A stretch of 64,000 bases of DNA, from positions 186,001-250,000 of the forward strand of contig NZ_JACKZY010000003.1 in assembly GCF_020833685.1 (NCBI RefSeq), read 5' to 3'. How positions within the stretch are numbered: the first letter of the stretch is position 1; each line of letters opens with the position of its first letter. A program made the position numbers and the translations under genes. The notes beneath the pieces were generated by a model. The model was not told where the DNA came from. It saw nothing but the letters and a program-made list of their open reading frames with translations, and ran no database searches. This DNA is from Nitratireductor sp. B36. Its GTDB lineage: Bacteria; Pseudomonadota; Alphaproteobacteria; Rhizobiales; Rhizobiaceae. This document shows, one piece after another, positions 10,227-19,323 of the stretch.

Positions 10227-10682
10227 ATGGGCATTTTCGATTTTGTCAAATCAGTCGGCAAAAAGCTCGGCATGGTGGACGAAGAGCCGCCGGCAGCAGA
10301 CCAACTGAAGAAGGAACTCGATTCCCACAAGCTCGGCACCGACAAGGTCGATGTGGTCGTAGAAGGTGACAAGGTTGTTCTCAAAGGCGAGGTGGCTGAC
10401 CAGTCGGCGTTTGAAAAGGCTGTCGTTGCGGTCGGCAACACGCTCGGCATTTCCAAGGTGGAGGCTGGCGAGCTCAAAGTCGCTTCAGCCGAGGCCAAGG
10501 CACCGGTCTTCTACACCGTGAAAAAAGGCGACAATCTCTGGAAGATTGCCGAGGCCAATTACGGCAAGGGCAAAGGTGCGAAGTACACTGTCATCTTCGA
10601 GGCCAACAAGCCCATGCTTGACGACCCGGACAAGATCTATCCCGGCCAGGTGCTGCGTATTCCCGATCTCGCCGAGGCGTGA
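10227..10682 (+). CDS. lysM: BON and LysM domain protein (Kbp/YgaU family)
   Basis: 151 residues without a signal peptide. A BON domain (about 25-88) is followed by a LysM domain opening YTVKKGDNLWKIAEANYG at about 96. Domain order and size match E. coli Kbp/YgaU, a cytoplasmic potassium-binding protein, so function in K+ homeostasis is the best guess; the LysM domain alone would suggest peptidoglycan binding. A terminator lies 27 nt downstream. It is not obviously co-transcribed with arfB. Confidence 0.9.
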   Translation: MGIFDFVKSVGKKLGMVDEEPPAADQLKKELDSHKLGTDKVDVVVEGDKVVLKGEVADQSAFEKAVVAVGNTLGISKVEAGELKVASAEAKAPVFYTVKKGDNLWKIAEANYGKGKGAKYTVIFEANKPMLDDPDKIYPGQVLRIPDLAEA

Positions 10683-10708
10683 TCGCAACTGTCATTATCT
10701 GGCATGAG

Positions 10709-10735
10709 ACGGCGGCTTTCGGGTCGCCGTTTTTT
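10709..10735 (+). terminator. Rho-independent terminator after the BON-LysM gene
   Basis: ACGGCG / CGCCGT stem with a 10-nt loop, followed by TTTTTTG. Confidence 0.75.
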
Positions 10736-10777
10736 GTTTGCAGGCGTAAGCTTCCTAAGTGAGGCTGTCTGTGTGAT

Positions 10778-10892
10778 GCGTGGTTCGACAAGCTCACCAT
10801 GAGGAGCGGGATTGGCTGCAAACCCCTCCATCATGTTCATGACCAGACTTGCCCGATACCACCTTCCTCATGGTGAGCTTGTCGAACCACGC
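10778..10892. repeat. 27-bp perfect inverted repeat around a 61-bp spacer
   Basis: The arms at 10778-10804 and 10866-10892 are exact reverse complements; each contains GGTTCGACAAGCTCACCATG or its complement. The arm resembles the TTCGACAAGCTCA-type intergenic repeats common in alphaproteobacteria. No reading frame fills the spacer. It sits between the lysM terminator and alkB and may be a REP-like or MITE-like element. Confidence 0.8.
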
Positions 10893-10946
10893 ACTCCATC
10901 AATGCAACGGTGCATCATGCACCTTACTCGGTTTAAGGAGATTTGA

Positions 10947-11561
10947 TTGCCCACCCTGACCGAAGGCGTGATCCACCTGCCCGAATATCTCGACCGCCCG
11001 GCGCAGGAGGCGCTGCTCGGCGAGATACGCGCCGTGGTGCGCGAGGCGCCGCTGTTCGTGCCTGCCATGCCGCGAACCGGCAAGGAAATGAGTGTCCGCA
11101 TGACCAATTGCGGCGCTCTCGGCTGGGTTACGGACAAGGAACGCGGATACCGGTATCAGGAGACGCACCCCGTCACCGGGAAGCCCTGGCCTGCCATCCC
11201 TGAAAGCCTTCTAGCCCTTTGGAATGAGGTGGCGGATTTCCCCGCTCCACCTCAAGCCTGTCTCGTCAACCACTATACCGACGGGGCAAAGATGGGCCTG
11301 CATCAGGATCGCGATGAAGAGGCCTTTGCCGCGCCTGTGGTCTCAGTATCGCTCGGCGATGCCTGCCTCTTTCGTGTCGGCGGCACGAAACGCAGCGACA
11401 AAACCTTGTCAGTCAAGCTCCAGTCCGGCGATGTGGTGGTGCTCGGCGGGGCAGGGCGACTTGCCTTTCACGGGGTCGACCGCATCTATCCGGGCACGTC
11501 GACGCTGCTCTCCGCTCCCGGCCGCATCAATCTGACCCTGCGGCGCGTCACAGCTTCCTGA
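10947..11561 (+). CDS. alkB: alpha-ketoglutarate-dependent dioxygenase AlkB
   Basis: 204-residue Fe(II)/2-oxoglutarate dioxygenase that removes alkyl groups from damaged DNA bases. Iron ligands are His119 and Asp121 (HQD) and His175; the 2-oxoglutarate-binding RINLTLR motif is at 193-199. [12 protein letters not shown] is the usual core. The start is TTG, chosen because AAGGAG lies exactly 6 nt upstream and no ATG precedes the conserved domain. The last 14 bp overlap the convergent coaA gene. No ada or alkA is adjacent. Confidence 0.94.
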   Translation: MPTLTEGVIHLPEYLDRPAQEALLGEIRAVVREAPLFVPAMPRTGKEMSVRMTNCGALGWVTDKERGYRYQETHPVTGKPWPAIPESLLALWNEVADFPAPPQACLVNHYTDGAKMGLHQDRDEEAFAAPVVSVSLGDACLFRVGGTKRSDKTLSVKLQSGDVVVLGGAGRLAFHGVDRIYPGTSTLLSAPGRINLTLRRVTAS

Positions 11562-12576
11562 GCGCGACCTCTTCGGTCAGGTGGTTGGCGCCTTTGCGCA
11601 GAATCAGGTCGGCGCGCGGCCTCGTCGGAAGAATGTTTTCACGCAGATTCTTGAGATTGATATTTTCCCAGAGTTGCTCGGCGATCGCGAGGGCGGCACT
11701 TGGTTTCAGTGTCGCATAACGATGGAAAAAGGACTCTGGGTTCTGGAACGCGGTCTCGCGCAGCCGCATGAATCGGTCGACATACCATTGATGGATGAGA
11801 TCTTCCGGCGCGTCGATGTAAATCGAGAAATCAAAAAAGTCCGAAACAACCGGAACCGCTGTTCCATCCTGCGGCAGATCACGTGTCTGCAGCACATTGA
11901 TGCCCTCGAAAATCAGAATATCCGGCCGGTCGATGGTGCGATATTCACCCGGCAGGACATCATAGGTAAGGTGCGAATAGAGCGGCGCCTGAACATTTGG
12001 CAGGCCGGCCTTGATGGCGGACAGAAACCGCAGCACCGCTCCGAGGTCGTAGCTTTCGGGGAACCCCTTGCGCTCCATAAGATTGTCACGCCGCAGAATC
12101 TCGTTGGGATAGAGAAAGCCATCCGTTGTCACCAGATCCACTTTCGGGCTGGAAGGCCAGCGGGCGAGCAGCTCCTTGAGCACGCGCGCAGTTGTGGACT
12201 TACCGACCGCCACCGAACCGGCGATGCCGATGATGAAGGGTGATTTCACAACATCCTGGCTGTCGAAAAACGCCTGTCTTTGGCGAAACAGAAGCTGCGT
12301 GGCCTCCACATGAGCCGAAAGAAGCCGCGACATGGACAGATATATCCGGCGCACTTCTTCAAGATCGACGGGGTCGTTCAGCGAACGCAGTCGCCGAACC
12401 TCATCCTCGGTCAGGGTGAGTGGCGTGTCGGCGCGAAACTTCGCCCATTTCTCCGCCGTAAAAATGCGATAGGGGGAGTATTTCTCCCCTGAGACAAGCT
12501 GGTCCATGAAGTTCGCGGCCCCCTTCCTCGCCGCCATGGCTGTCGTCGCCTTCCGGGATCTCTGGCTATCGCTCAT
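11548..12576 (-). CDS. coaA: pantothenate kinase, type I
   Basis: 342 residues. It phosphorylates pantothenate with ATP, the first and controlled step of coenzyme A synthesis. The P-loop GSVAVGKS is at 120-127, followed by [10 protein letters not shown], the substrate segment of the type I (CoA-feedback-inhibited) family. The first about 23 residues are poorly conserved in type; Met24 ([14 protein letters not shown]) would be closer to the family start. It is downstream of hisE by 33 nt on the same strand, a rhizobial arrangement, so it probably ends the hisFE transcript. Confidence 0.96.
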   Translation of the reverse strand: MSDSQRSRKATTAMAARKGAANFMDQLVSGEKYSPYRIFTAEKWAKFRADTPLTLTEDEVRRLRSLNDPVDLEEVRRIYLSMSRLLSAHVEATQLLFRQRQAFFDSQDVVKSPFIIGIAGSVAVGKSTTARVLKELLARWPSSPKVDLVTTDGFLYPNEILRRDNLMERKGFPESYDLGAVLRFLSAIKAGLPNVQAPLYSHLTYDVLPGEYRTIDRPDILIFEGINVLQTRDLPQDGTAVPVVSDFFDFSIYIDAPEDLIHQWYVDRFMRLRETAFQNPESFFHRYATLKPSAALAIAEQLWENINLKNLRENILPTRPRADLILRKGANHLTEEVALRKL

Positions 12577-12609
12577 GCGCCAGATGATGCCATCCCGCGC
12601 AGAAACGAT

Positions 12610-12930
12610 CTATCCCTTTCGGGATGCCTTTTCTTCCATACCCGAGCGCGCGGTGCGTCGCTCGAGCTCGGACATCACCTCATCAAGCGTGACGCCCTCA
12701 AGAGCCAGAACCACCAACCAATGATAAAGAAGATCGGCGCTTTCGGAAATCAGCTCCTGCCTGTCGCGCGAGACAGCGGCGATCACCGTTTCAACGGCTT
12801 CTTCGCCCAGCTTCTGCGCGGCCTTGGGAGTGCCCTTTGCAAACAGCCTGGCCGTCCATGAGTTTTCGTCCCCCGAGCGCGCGCGCTCGGCGATGATGGC
12901 TTCCAGTCGGGTGAGGTCGAACTGGCTCAT
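12610..12930 (-). CDS. hisE: phosphoribosyl-ATP pyrophosphatase
   Basis: 106-residue monofunctional HisE, second step of histidine synthesis, cleaving pyrophosphate from phosphoribosyl-ATP. The MazG-like helices [13 protein letters not shown] and [13 protein letters not shown] carry the metal-binding Glu and Asp residues. Its ATG overlaps the hisF stop by 4 nt (ATGA), which fixes the start and indicates coupling. HisI, normally the next activity, is not in the window. Confidence 0.96.
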   Translation of the reverse strand: MSQFDLTRLEAIIAERARSGDENSWTARLFAKGTPKAAQKLGEEAVETVIAAVSRDRQELISESADLLYHWLVVLALEGVTLDEVMSELERRTARSGMEEKASRKG

Positions 12931-13727
12931 GCCTGCTCCGGGGTCTGTGCGGGATCGAGCCGCATGGGAATGCCCGCCGAGGCCATATATGCCTTGGCCT
13001 CGCCGATCGTATAAGTGCCGAAGTGAAAGATCGAGGCGGCCAACACGGCACTGGCATGGCCCTCGCGCACGCCTTCGACGAGGTGATCGAGCGTACCGAC
13101 GCCGCCGGAAGCGATCACCGGCGCACGCACCGCATTGGCTACGGCGCGGGTCAGAGGAATGTTGTATCCGGCCTTGGTGCCATCGCGGTCCATCGAGGTC
13201 AGCAGGATCTCGCCGGCGCCAAGGTCCACCACCTTTCGTGCAAACGCCACCGCATCGATGCCAGTCGGCGTGCGCCCGCCATGGGTGAAGATTTCCCAGC
13301 GCAGCGGTTCGCCTTCGCCCGACACCTGCTTGGCGTCTATCGCCACGACGATGCACTGATCGCCGAATTTGTCGGCCGCGCGCGCCACCAGTTCCGGGTC
13401 CTTCACAGCCGCCGTGTTGATCGACACCTTGTCGGCTCCGGCGAGCAGGAGTTTGCGAATGTCGGAAACCTCGCGCACGCCACCGCCCACCGTCAGCGGC
13501 ATGAAGCACTGTTCGGCAGTGCGCGCCACGACATCAAAGATCGTTTCGCGGTTGTCGCTGGAGGCGGTGATGTCGAGGAAGCAGAGCTCGTCTGCCCCGG
13601 CGGCATCATAGGCCTTCGCCGCTTCCACCGGATCGCCGGCATCGATCAGATCGACGAAATTGATGCCTTTGACGACGCGACCGTCTTTCACATCGAGACA
13701 GGGGATGACGCGGGCTTTGAGGGTCAT
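12927..13727 (-). CDS. hisF: imidazole glycerol phosphate synthase, cyclase subunit
   Basis: 266-residue (beta/alpha)8 barrel that uses ammonia delivered by HisH to form imidazole-glycerol phosphate and AICAR. Catalytic acid/base Asp12 ([13 protein letters not shown]) and Asp131 (VVAIDAKQ) are present, as is the phosphate-binding GGGVR. ATG at 13727 was preferred over an in-frame GTG five codons upstream because it matches the family start. Its usual neighbour hisA is displaced by a DUF3800 gene on the opposite strand. Confidence 0.97.
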   Translation of the reverse strand: MTLKARVIPCLDVKDGRVVKGINFVDLIDAGDPVEAAKAYDAAGADELCFLDITASSDNRETIFDVVARTAEQCFMPLTVGGGVREVSDIRKLLLAGADKVSINTAAVKDPELVARAADKFGDQCIVVAIDAKQVSGEGEPLRWEIFTHGGRTPTGIDAVAFARKVVDLGAGEILLTSMDRDGTKAGYNIPLTRAVANAVRAPVIASGGVGTLDHLVEGVREGHASAVLAASIFHFGTYTIGEAKAYMASAGIPMRLDPAQTPEQA

Positions 13728-13771
13728 TGGTTCACTTTGCACACAACTTTAAGTTCCATTAGTCTTGTCAG

Positions 13772-14518
13772 ATGGATTCTCTATCTGTTGACAGCGAATA
13801 CATAATCTATGCCGATGAGAGTGGCGATCACTCCCTTAGATCCATCGATCCATCCTATCCCGTATTTTCTTTATCTCTTTGCGGTTTCAGGAAAACCACC
13901 TATTGCAGCCGCATCGTTCCTCGATTTCAGGCCCTGAAATTCCGATATTTCGGGCATGACGCAATCATTCTTCACGAGCACGACATCCGCAAACAGAATG
14001 GCGCTTTCCGGATATTGACCGATCGTGTTGTCAGGGAAAATTTTCTGGACGACCTTTCCGACTGCCTCACCAATGCGCGGTTCAAAATATTCAGCACCGT
14101 GATTTACAAGCCGGACCTGAAGCTGGATCTCTTTCCCGAAAATCCCTACGCCATCTCCCTTCGCATCAGTCTCCAGCATGTGTGCGGTTTTCTGAAACGA
14201 AATGGACAATTTGGCAAGCGAACCTACTTCATTTTCGAGAAGCGCGGCGCAAAGGAAGACAGAGAACTGGAGCTCGAGTTTCGCCGGATCGTGTCTGGCC
14301 AAAACGATCTTTCCCTTCCACTGGACCGATTTGAGATTGTCTTTTGCGACAAGAAGGCCAATTCGACGGGAATGCAGATCGCCGATCTGACCGCACGCCC
14401 GATTGGATTAAGCGTTTTTAGGAAAAATCAGACAAACCGGGCGTTTGAACTGATCCGCGCAAAACTCTATCGAGGTCGACGTTACAGCCCACCAAGCCAG
14501 GGCATCATCGTGCCATAA
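13772..14518 (+). CDS. DUF3800 domain protein inserted in the his cluster
   Basis: 248 residues. The N-terminal YADESGD (13-19) and late NSTGMQIADLTARPIG are the two signatures of DUF3800, a family thought to adopt an RNase H-like fold; the acidic residues in these motifs are the likely metal ligands. It opposes the his genes and starts only 44 nt from hisF. AT content is higher than its neighbours and no good Shine-Dalgarno is visible. DUF3800 genes are accessory, and several candidate structured RNA classes have been described beside them. The 164 bp directly downstream can fold into several hairpins. Biochemical function is unknown. Confidence 0.9.
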   Translation: MDSLSVDSEYIIYADESGDHSLRSIDPSYPVFSLSLCGFRKTTYCSRIVPRFQALKFRYFGHDAIILHEHDIRKQNGAFRILTDRVVRENFLDDLSDCLTNARFKIFSTVIYKPDLKLDLFPENPYAISLRISLQHVCGFLKRNGQFGKRTYFIFEKRGAKEDRELELEFRRIVSGQNDLSLPLDRFEIVFCDKKANSTGMQIADLTARPIGLSVFRKNQTNRAFELIRAKLYRGRRYSPPSQGIIVP

Positions 14519-14520
14519 AA

Positions 14521-14652
14521 GCGAAAGGCCTCGGATTACTCCAAGGCCCGACGCCGACCGGGAAACCCCAATCCATTTGACTTCAATATACAGCATTGCC
14601 CAAAAAAGTCAAGAAAACAGAAGCGATTCCAATCGGTTATGGAAATCGAAGC
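14521..14652 (+). ncRNA. candidate structured RNA directly downstream of DUF3800
   Basis: Starting 9 nt after the DUF3800 stop: a hairpin GGCCT-c-GGA-TTAC-TCC-a-AGGCC (14527-14548), a small GGGAAACCC hairpin (14560-14568), a 7-bp inverted repeat TTGACTT / AAGTCAA (14577-14583 and 14606-14612), and an imperfect GCGATTCC / GGAAATCG stem (14623-14648). No protein is encoded. DUF3800-associated RNA motifs are known from comparative genomics; membership of one is my inference, untested by covariance search. Boundaries are approximate. Confidence 0.35.
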
Positions 14653-14682
14653 AAGTGATTCTATTTGCTGAGAAAATGACTT

Positions 14683-15414
14683 CTATCCGTTCTTCTGCAG
14701 AATTCTCAGCGCTTCCGCCGGATCGATCCGCCCGTCATAAAGGGCGCGGCCGGAAATGGCGCCTTCGAGCTTCGCCGCGTCGGGCATGGTCATGCGCACG
14801 ATATCAGCAATGGAGGCGAGGCCGCCAGAGGCGATCACGGGGATGGAGACCGCATCGGCGAGCTCTATGGTCGATTCCCAATTGATGCCGGTCAGAACAC
14901 CGTCCCGGTCGATATCCGTGTAGATAATGGCGGCCACGCCCGCGCCTTCGAACCGGCGAGCCAGATCAATGGCTGAAAGATCGGAGGTTTCCGCCCAGCC
15001 TTCCACGGCCACCTTGCCGCCGCGCGCATCGATGCCGACGGCGATCTTGCCCGGAAAGGCCCTGCAGGCTTCCTTCACCAGATCGGGATCGCGCACCGCC
15101 ACGGTGCCGAGGATCACGCGCGAGAGGCCCTTTTCGAGCCAGGCCTCGATATGGCCGAGCGTGCGGATGCCGCCGCCAAGCTGCACCGGGTTTTTCGTCG
15201 CTTTCAGGATCGCTTCGACGGCATCGCCATTGACACTCGCGCCCGCGAAGGCTCCGTTCAGGTCAACCACATGAAGCCATTCGAAGCCCTGCTCTTCAAA
15301 GCTGCGGGCCTGCGCGGCAGGATCCGTGTTGTAGACCGTTGCCTCGTCCATATCGCCCAGCTTGAGCCGAACGCACTGGCCGTCTTTCAGGTCGATGGCG
15401 GGAAAAAGGATCAT
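14683..15414 (-). CDS. hisA: phosphoribosylformimino-AICAR ribotide isomerase
   Basis: 243-residue (beta/alpha)8-barrel isomerase (ProFAR to PRFAR). Catalytic Asp8 (PAIDLKDG) and Asp129 (AVGIDARGG) are present, with phosphate motifs GGGIRT and ASGGLAS. It starts 4 nt downstream of a DUF1330 gene, which probably shares its transcript. Downstream, the DUF3800 gene points towards it, so hisA and hisF may no longer be cotranscribed. Confidence 0.97.
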   Translation of the reverse strand: MILFPAIDLKDGQCVRLKLGDMDEATVYNTDPAAQARSFEEQGFEWLHVVDLNGAFAGASVNGDAVEAILKATKNPVQLGGGIRTLGHIEAWLEKGLSRVILGTVAVRDPDLVKEACRAFPGKIAVGIDARGGKVAVEGWAETSDLSAIDLARRFEGAGVAAIIYTDIDRDGVLTGINWESTIELADAVSIPVIASGGLASIADIVRMTMPDAAKLEGAISGRALYDGRIDPAEALRILQKNG

Positions 15415-15417
15415 GTG

Positions 15418-15708
15418 TCAGACGCCCTCGATGATGCTGAGCCTGGCTTTTGAAACGGGTTGCCGGAATGTGATGGCATGCTGGTATTCCGGCGAATGGT
15501 AACAGGCGAGCGCCTGCTCATAGGACGCGAACTCGATGACCACCTGACGGTCGCCCGTCGGTTCCTCCGGCGCGACCGACTGCCCGCCCCGCACCAGAAA
15601 TTTCGCGCCGTACTTCTCAAAGGCGGCGGCGTTGGCTTCGATATATTTCCTGTAGCCCTCGAAATCGGTGATCTCGACCTGCGCGATCCAGTAGCCTTTT
15701 TTGTTCAT
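15418..15708 (-). CDS. DUF1330 family protein
   Basis: 96 residues, the full length of the DUF1330 ferredoxin-like (dimeric alpha-beta barrel) family. KGYWIAQVEITDFEGYRKY opens it and DRQVVIEFASYEQALACYHSPEYQ is the diagnostic centre. No catalytic role is known; related folds are small-molecule or monooxygenase-like domains. It precedes hisA by 3 nt. Expression with hisA seems likely, a histidine-specific role is not shown. Confidence 0.88.
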   Translation of the reverse strand: MNKKGYWIAQVEITDFEGYRKYIEANAAAFEKYGAKFLVRGGQSVAPEEPTGDRQVVIEFASYEQALACYHSPEYQHAITFRQPVSKARLSIIEGV

Positions 15709-16044
15709 GCACTTTTAGAAGGGATTCAGAATGAGAAATAAGAATCCAGCGGTGTTCGACTTAAATAGAAGCTGCAATTCTCATTCGGCCACTTATCCCC
15801 AAAAAGCATAAGCGGCTGTTAATCTGCATTAAACCAATCTGGACTCCCTCACGCTCCCTACGTAAGACTCGATTCGCCAAATACAAAAAGCCGGGATTCC
15901 GGCCCGGCTTTTTGAAGCCCGCAACGAATTGGATGCCGAGGGCAATAGGATATTTCCTACTGGAGTTTCAAATCATATCGCTGAATCTCAGTCAACTTCC
16001 TTCCTTTGGCCGGCATCCGTATTTTCCTCCCAAGGAGAAGAGCG
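15709..16044. other. 336-bp intergenic region in the his cluster with a bidirectional terminator
   Basis: No protein frame is supported. The plus strand between the DUF1330 start and the terminator at 15885 has no gene to terminate, so a plus-strand small RNA of up to about 170 nt is possible. On the minus strand the same terminator would stop transcripts coming from hisH before DUF1330 and hisA, which then need a promoter within 15709-15884. The segment is AT-richer than the surrounding genes. Confidence 0.5.
15885..15913. terminator. bidirectional Rho-independent terminator between hisH and hisA units
   Basis: AAAAAGCCGGG and CCCGGCTTTTT, 11-bp perfect arms with a 7-nt loop, T5 on both strands. 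Confidence 0.88.
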
Positions 16045-16329
16045 ATGGCTCATGCCAAGTTAACACATACCGACGCCGTAAAGTCCTGGGTATTGAGGGC
16101 TTGCGGCTGGAAACTAAGAGACATTCAAGCACGCTTCGACGTCGACCCGCGTCGCCTATACGAGGTATGGGAAGAGATAGAATGTCCAGGCAGTAGAGAA
16201 GCTGCGATTAAAGTGTTCCGACGACTGCTTCCGAATCAACCAGTTAAGGATAGATTCGAGAAGCACCAGCCTCGCTTCATGCGCCTGCAGAAGCAGGCAA
16301 GTTCAGAACCGATGCTGCCAGGTTTCTAA
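16045..16329 (+). CDS. small orphan helix-turn-helix protein
   Basis: 94 residues from an ATG 7 nt after AAGGAG; the frame runs 13 codons further upstream without a ribosome site. Residues about 9-60 ([19 protein letters not shown], then [12 protein letters not shown]) look like a homeodomain-type HTH: an amphipathic helix, a turn and an Arg/Tyr recognition helix. The C-terminus is basic with no known domain. It lies on the opposite strand to the his genes, convergent with hisH, whose stop it overlaps by 4 nt. I do not recognise the family. It could be a small regulator or a remnant of a mobile element. Confidence 0.7.
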   Translation: MAHAKLTHTDAVKSWVLRACGWKLRDIQARFDVDPRRLYEVWEEIECPGSREAAIKVFRRLLPNQPVKDRFEKHQPRFMRLQKQASSEPMLPGF

Positions 16330-16976
16330 GGCCTCCAGCGAAGGAAATTGGCGATCAGCGCCAGGCCAAGCGCCTGGCTCTTTTCCGGGTGGAACTGTGT
16401 GCCCACCAGATTGTCCCGCGCGACCGCGGCAGTGATCGGCCCGCCATAGTCAGCGGTGGCGAGAACCTCCGCCTCATTGCGGGCCGCAAAGTAATAGGAA
16501 TGCACGAAATAGGCGTGCAGACCGTCGGCTCCGGTGGGGATTCCATCGAAAATCGGGTGCAAGTGTTTCACGTGAATCGTGTTCCAGCCGATCTGCGGGA
16601 TCTTCAGCTCCGGGTCGGCCGGGGTCATCTCGACCACATCTCCGGCAATCCAGCCGAGCCCTTCCGTGACCGACTTTTCCAGCCCGCGTTCGCTCATGAG
16701 CTGCATGCCTACACAGATGCCGAGGAAGGGACGCGCCTGATGAATGGCAACATCCGTGATCGCCTCGACCATGCCCGGCACGGCATCGAGCCCCCGCCGG
16801 CAGTCGGCATAGGCACCGACACCCGGCAGAACAACCCTGTCGGCGGTGCGGACGGCATCGGCGTCTGCCGTCACGTTGATTTCGGCTGCGATGCCGTTTT
16901 CATGCGCAGCACGCTCGAAGGCCTTTGCGGCCGAGCGCAGATTGCCCGAACCGTAATCGATGATCGCAACCTTCAT
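16326..16976 (-). CDS. hisH: imidazole glycerol phosphate synthase, glutamine amidotransferase subunit
   Basis: 216 residues, class I glutaminase that feeds ammonia to HisF. The triad is Cys88 ([11 protein letters not shown]), His196 and Glu198 (QFHPEKS); the YGSGNLRS N-terminus is diagnostic. ATG at 16976 was preferred to a TTG two codons upstream; it follows the DUF2628 stop by 2 nt, with GGAG about 10 nt before it. Here it is separated from hisA by a terminator and by the HTH gene on the other strand. Confidence 0.97.
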   Translation of the reverse strand: MKVAIIDYGSGNLRSAAKAFERAAHENGIAAEINVTADADAVRTADRVVLPGVGAYADCRRGLDAVPGMVEAITDVAIHQARPFLGICVGMQLMSERGLEKSVTEGLGWIAGDVVEMTPADPELKIPQIGWNTIHVKHLHPIFDGIPTGADGLHAYFVHSYYFAARNEAEVLATADYGGPITAAVARDNLVGTQFHPEKSQALGLALIANFLRWRP

Positions 16977-16978
16977 GG

Positions 16979-17464
16979 TCAACGCGCTCCAGGATAGGTG
17001 AAGAGACCAAGCGCCGGTTCGCTGGCACGGCCTGCAATCCTTGCCGGTCCCGGCGTTTCACGGAGAGCGGGAAGTGGTGTTTCCCTGCGGGCTTCCGGCT
17101 CGTCGGACAAGAGCCCGGCCATATAGCGGGTCTCGGCCTCGTCACGGTTTGCCGCATCAACCACTCCCCATTCACGCCAACCGCGCCGGGACAACATGGC
17201 AACACGCAAATTGCGCGCCTCGAGGGCAAGAAAAAGCGAGAGGCACAGCGAAGCGACCGTGGCAGGCGCAGACCAGCCTTCGAACGTCCCCGTAGCGCCG
17301 ATCAGAAGTGCAGCGGCAAGGGCTGCCAGTGCCTCCAGCCACATTCGGTGCCAGAGAAACCAGAGAAAGGGCATGATGAAAGCCAGCAGGGCAAAACCAT
17401 CGCGCACCAGAATTGCTTGTTCCGGTCCCCCCTCGGGCGGCTCCATCACCACATAGCTTGCCAT
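16979..17464 (-). CDS. DUF2628 membrane protein
   Basis: 161 residues. Two to three hydrophobic helices (about 24-40, 43-58, 64-82) are followed by a cytosolic tail of about 75 residues rich in Arg, Glu and Pro. DUF2628 between hisB and hisH is a conserved rhizobial arrangement. It follows hisB by 4 nt and ends 2 nt before hisH, so it is translated with them. Function is unknown; a link to histidine synthesis is only positional. Confidence 0.88.
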   Translation of the reverse strand: MASYVVMEPPEGGPEQAILVRDGFALLAFIMPFLWFLWHRMWLEALAALAAALLIGATGTFEGWSAPATVASLCLSLFLALEARNLRVAMLSRRGWREWGVVDAANRDEAETRYMAGLLSDEPEARRETPLPALRETPGPARIAGRASEPALGLFTYPGAR

Positions 17465-17468
17465 CGGC

Positions 17469-18077
17469 CTATCCCTTCAGGCTGCCCTTGGTGGAGGGTA
17501 CGGCGTTGCCCTGGCGTGGATCTGCCTCACAGGCGGTGCGCAGCACACGCGCCACCGCCTTGAAACAGGTCTCGGCAATATGGTGACTGTTGGCACCGTA
17601 GTGATTGGTCACATGGAGCGTGATGCCGGCGTTTTGCGCCAGCGCCTGAAAGAACTCACGCACCAGCTCGGTGTCGAACGTGCCGATCTTCTGGGTCGGA
17701 AACGCCACGTCCCAGACAAGGAAAGGACGCCCCGAAACATCGATTGCAGCGCGTGTCAGGCATTCATCCATGGCAAGGTCAAGCGAAGCATAGCGGGTGA
17801 TGCCACGCCGCTCGCCAAGCGCATCGGAGATCGCCTTGCCCAGCGCGATGCCGCAATCCTCGACCGTGTGGTGATCGTCGATGTGCAGATCGCCCTCAGC
17901 CTTGACTGCCATATCGATCAGGGAATGGCGGGAAAGCTGCTCCAGCATATGGTCGAAAAAGCCTACGCCGGTGGCCACATCAAAGCGGCCCTCGCCATCG
18001 ATACTTACCTTGACCGAGATGGCTGTCTCGTTGGTCTTGCGGCTGACTTCGGCGGTGCGTTTGTTGCTGGAAGCCAT
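17469..18077 (-). CDS. hisB: imidazoleglycerol-phosphate dehydratase
   Basis: 202-residue monofunctional dehydratase (IGP to imidazole-acetol phosphate); manganese sites are the two His-rich motifs [10 protein letters not shown] and [13 protein letters not shown]. There is no N-terminal phosphatase domain, as usual outside enterics. ATG at 18077 follows AAGGGACAGAGC and gives family length; the frame continues 15 codons upstream without support. First gene of the hisB-DUF2628-hisH unit, divergent from hslV. Confidence 0.97.
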   Translation of the reverse strand: MASSNKRTAEVSRKTNETAISVKVSIDGEGRFDVATGVGFFDHMLEQLSRHSLIDMAVKAEGDLHIDDHHTVEDCGIALGKAISDALGERRGITRYASLDLAMDECLTRAAIDVSGRPFLVWDVAFPTQKIGTFDTELVREFFQALAQNAGITLHVTNHYGANSHHIAETCFKAVARVLRTACEADPRQGNAVPSTKGSLKG

Positions 18078-18245
18078 GCTCTGTCCCTTTGCGCTGCGTG
18101 AAGGCCAGCCTTCTAGCAGCATGTTCGGGCAGCGCCAAGCACTCTCGCCAATCTCGGCTCTCGCGTTTGCATTCCACGATGTTCAACTTACATATTCGCT
18201 CTGACGGTGCCGTGCCTTTTCGGGCGGCACGAAAAGGAGTGTGCG

Positions 18246-18794
18246 ATGAGCAACGAGAATTCCATGCACGCCACGACGATCGTCACTGTGCGCAAAGGCG
18301 GCAAGGTGGTGATCGCCGGAGACGGGCAGGTGAGCCTGGGCAACACCGTGATGAAGGGCAATGCACGCAAGGTGCGCCGCATCGGCAAGGGCAATGTGAT
18401 TGCCGGCTTTGCCGGTGCGACGGCCGATGCCTTCACCCTTCTCGAGCGGCTGGAGGCCAAGCTGGAACAATATCCCGAGCAGCTGATGCGCGCCTGTGTC
18501 GAGCTGGCCAAGGACTGGCGTACGGACCGCTATTTGCGTCGCCTTGAGGCGATGATGCTTGTGGCCGATAAAAACATCACCCTGGCGCTGACGGGCAATG
18601 GCGATGTGCTGGAGCCGGAACAGGGCATCATGGCTATCGGTTCGGGCGGCAACTATGCGCTTGCGGCGGCGCGGGCGCTCTCCGACACCGACAAGGACGC
18701 CGAAGAAATCGCCCGCAAGGCAATGGAGATTGCTGCGTCCATCTGCATCTACACCAATGACAATGTCGTGGTGGAAACACTCGATGCCGGGTGA
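18246..18794 (+). CDS. hslV: ATP-dependent protease HslVU, peptidase subunit
   Basis: 182-residue precursor of the proteasome-like dodecameric peptidase. The mature chain should begin at a Thr in [20 protein letters not shown]. Start chosen from AAGGAG 7 nt before the ATG. Upstream, TTGCAT and ACATAT with 17-bp spacing (18167-18195) could be a promoter; I could not distinguish housekeeping from heat-shock type. It overlaps the next gene, an acetyltransferase, by 11 nt, and forms an operon with hslU. Confidence 0.97.
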   Translation: MSNENSMHATTIVTVRKGGKVVIAGDGQVSLGNTVMKGNARKVRRIGKGNVIAGFAGATADAFTLLERLEAKLEQYPEQLMRACVELAKDWRTDRYLRRLEAMMLVADKNITLALTGNGDVLEPEQGIMAIGSGGNYALAAARALSDTDKDAEEIARKAMEIAASICIYTNDNVVVETLDAG

Positions 18795-19323
18795 TCCGGG
18801 GCAGATCGACTTCACCCCGGTCACGGCCGAGCATTATCCGCTCCTGCTTGACTGGCTCCACCAGCCGCATGTGCGGCGATGGTGGGGAGAACCTGAGACG
18901 GAGCTGGGATATATCCGCGATATGGTGGAAGGGCGTGATAGCTCCCGACCATTTCTGATCCTTCTGGATGGGGACCCGATTGGCTACATCCAGTACTGGT
19001 TTGTAGCCGACAACAGGGACCCGGAAATCCTCGCGGATGAGCCCTGGGTGGCCGAGTTGCCGCACGATGCCGTGGGCGTCGATTTGTCAATCGGCGAAGA
19101 AGCGCTTCTTTCACGAGGCATCGGCAGCCGCTCGGTGAACCAGATGGTCCAACGGCTTCTGGACGAGGGATACACCAACATCGTGATCGACCCGGAGCGT
19201 GAAAATAGCCGTGCCGTGCGTGCCTATGAGAAAGCGGGCTTTCGCCCGATTCCTCATCTCGAAGGACGCTCCGGAAGCGCTCTCATCATGCAATACGACA
19301 AGAAGAACGAGACGGACACATGA
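18784..19323 (+). CDS. GNAT acetyltransferase, aminoglycoside 6'-N-acetyltransferase-like
   Basis: 179 residues of the GNAT fold, closest in pattern to AAC(6')-type enzymes: [17 protein letters not shown] near the N-terminus, GYIQYWF in the middle, and the acetyl-CoA region ending [14 protein letters not shown]. It overlaps hslV by 11 nt and hslU by 4 nt, so it is tightly co-translated with the protease. This position is common in rhizobia. True substrate unknown; resistance should not be assumed. A protein or small-molecule substrate linked to HslVU would fit the context. Confidence 0.88.
   Translation: MPGDPGQIDFTPVTAEHYPLLLDWLHQPHVRRWWGEPETELGYIRDMVEGRDSSRPFLILLDGDPIGYIQYWFVADNRDPEILADEPWVAELPHDAVGVDLSIGEEALLSRGIGSRSVNQMVQRLLDEGYTNIVIDPERENSRAVRAYEKAGFRPIPHLEGRSGSALIMQYDKKNETDT

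Noticed and set aside
15820-15885. Possible tRNA or att-site remnant before the terminator in the his cluster
   Set aside because: No acceptor stem, T-loop GTTCGA or anticodon arm could be assembled on either strand.
16564-16579. parS-like TGTTTCACGTGAATCG in hisH
   Set aside because: Two mismatches on one half-site and isolated from the parAB region. Core CACGTG can occur by chance in a window this size.
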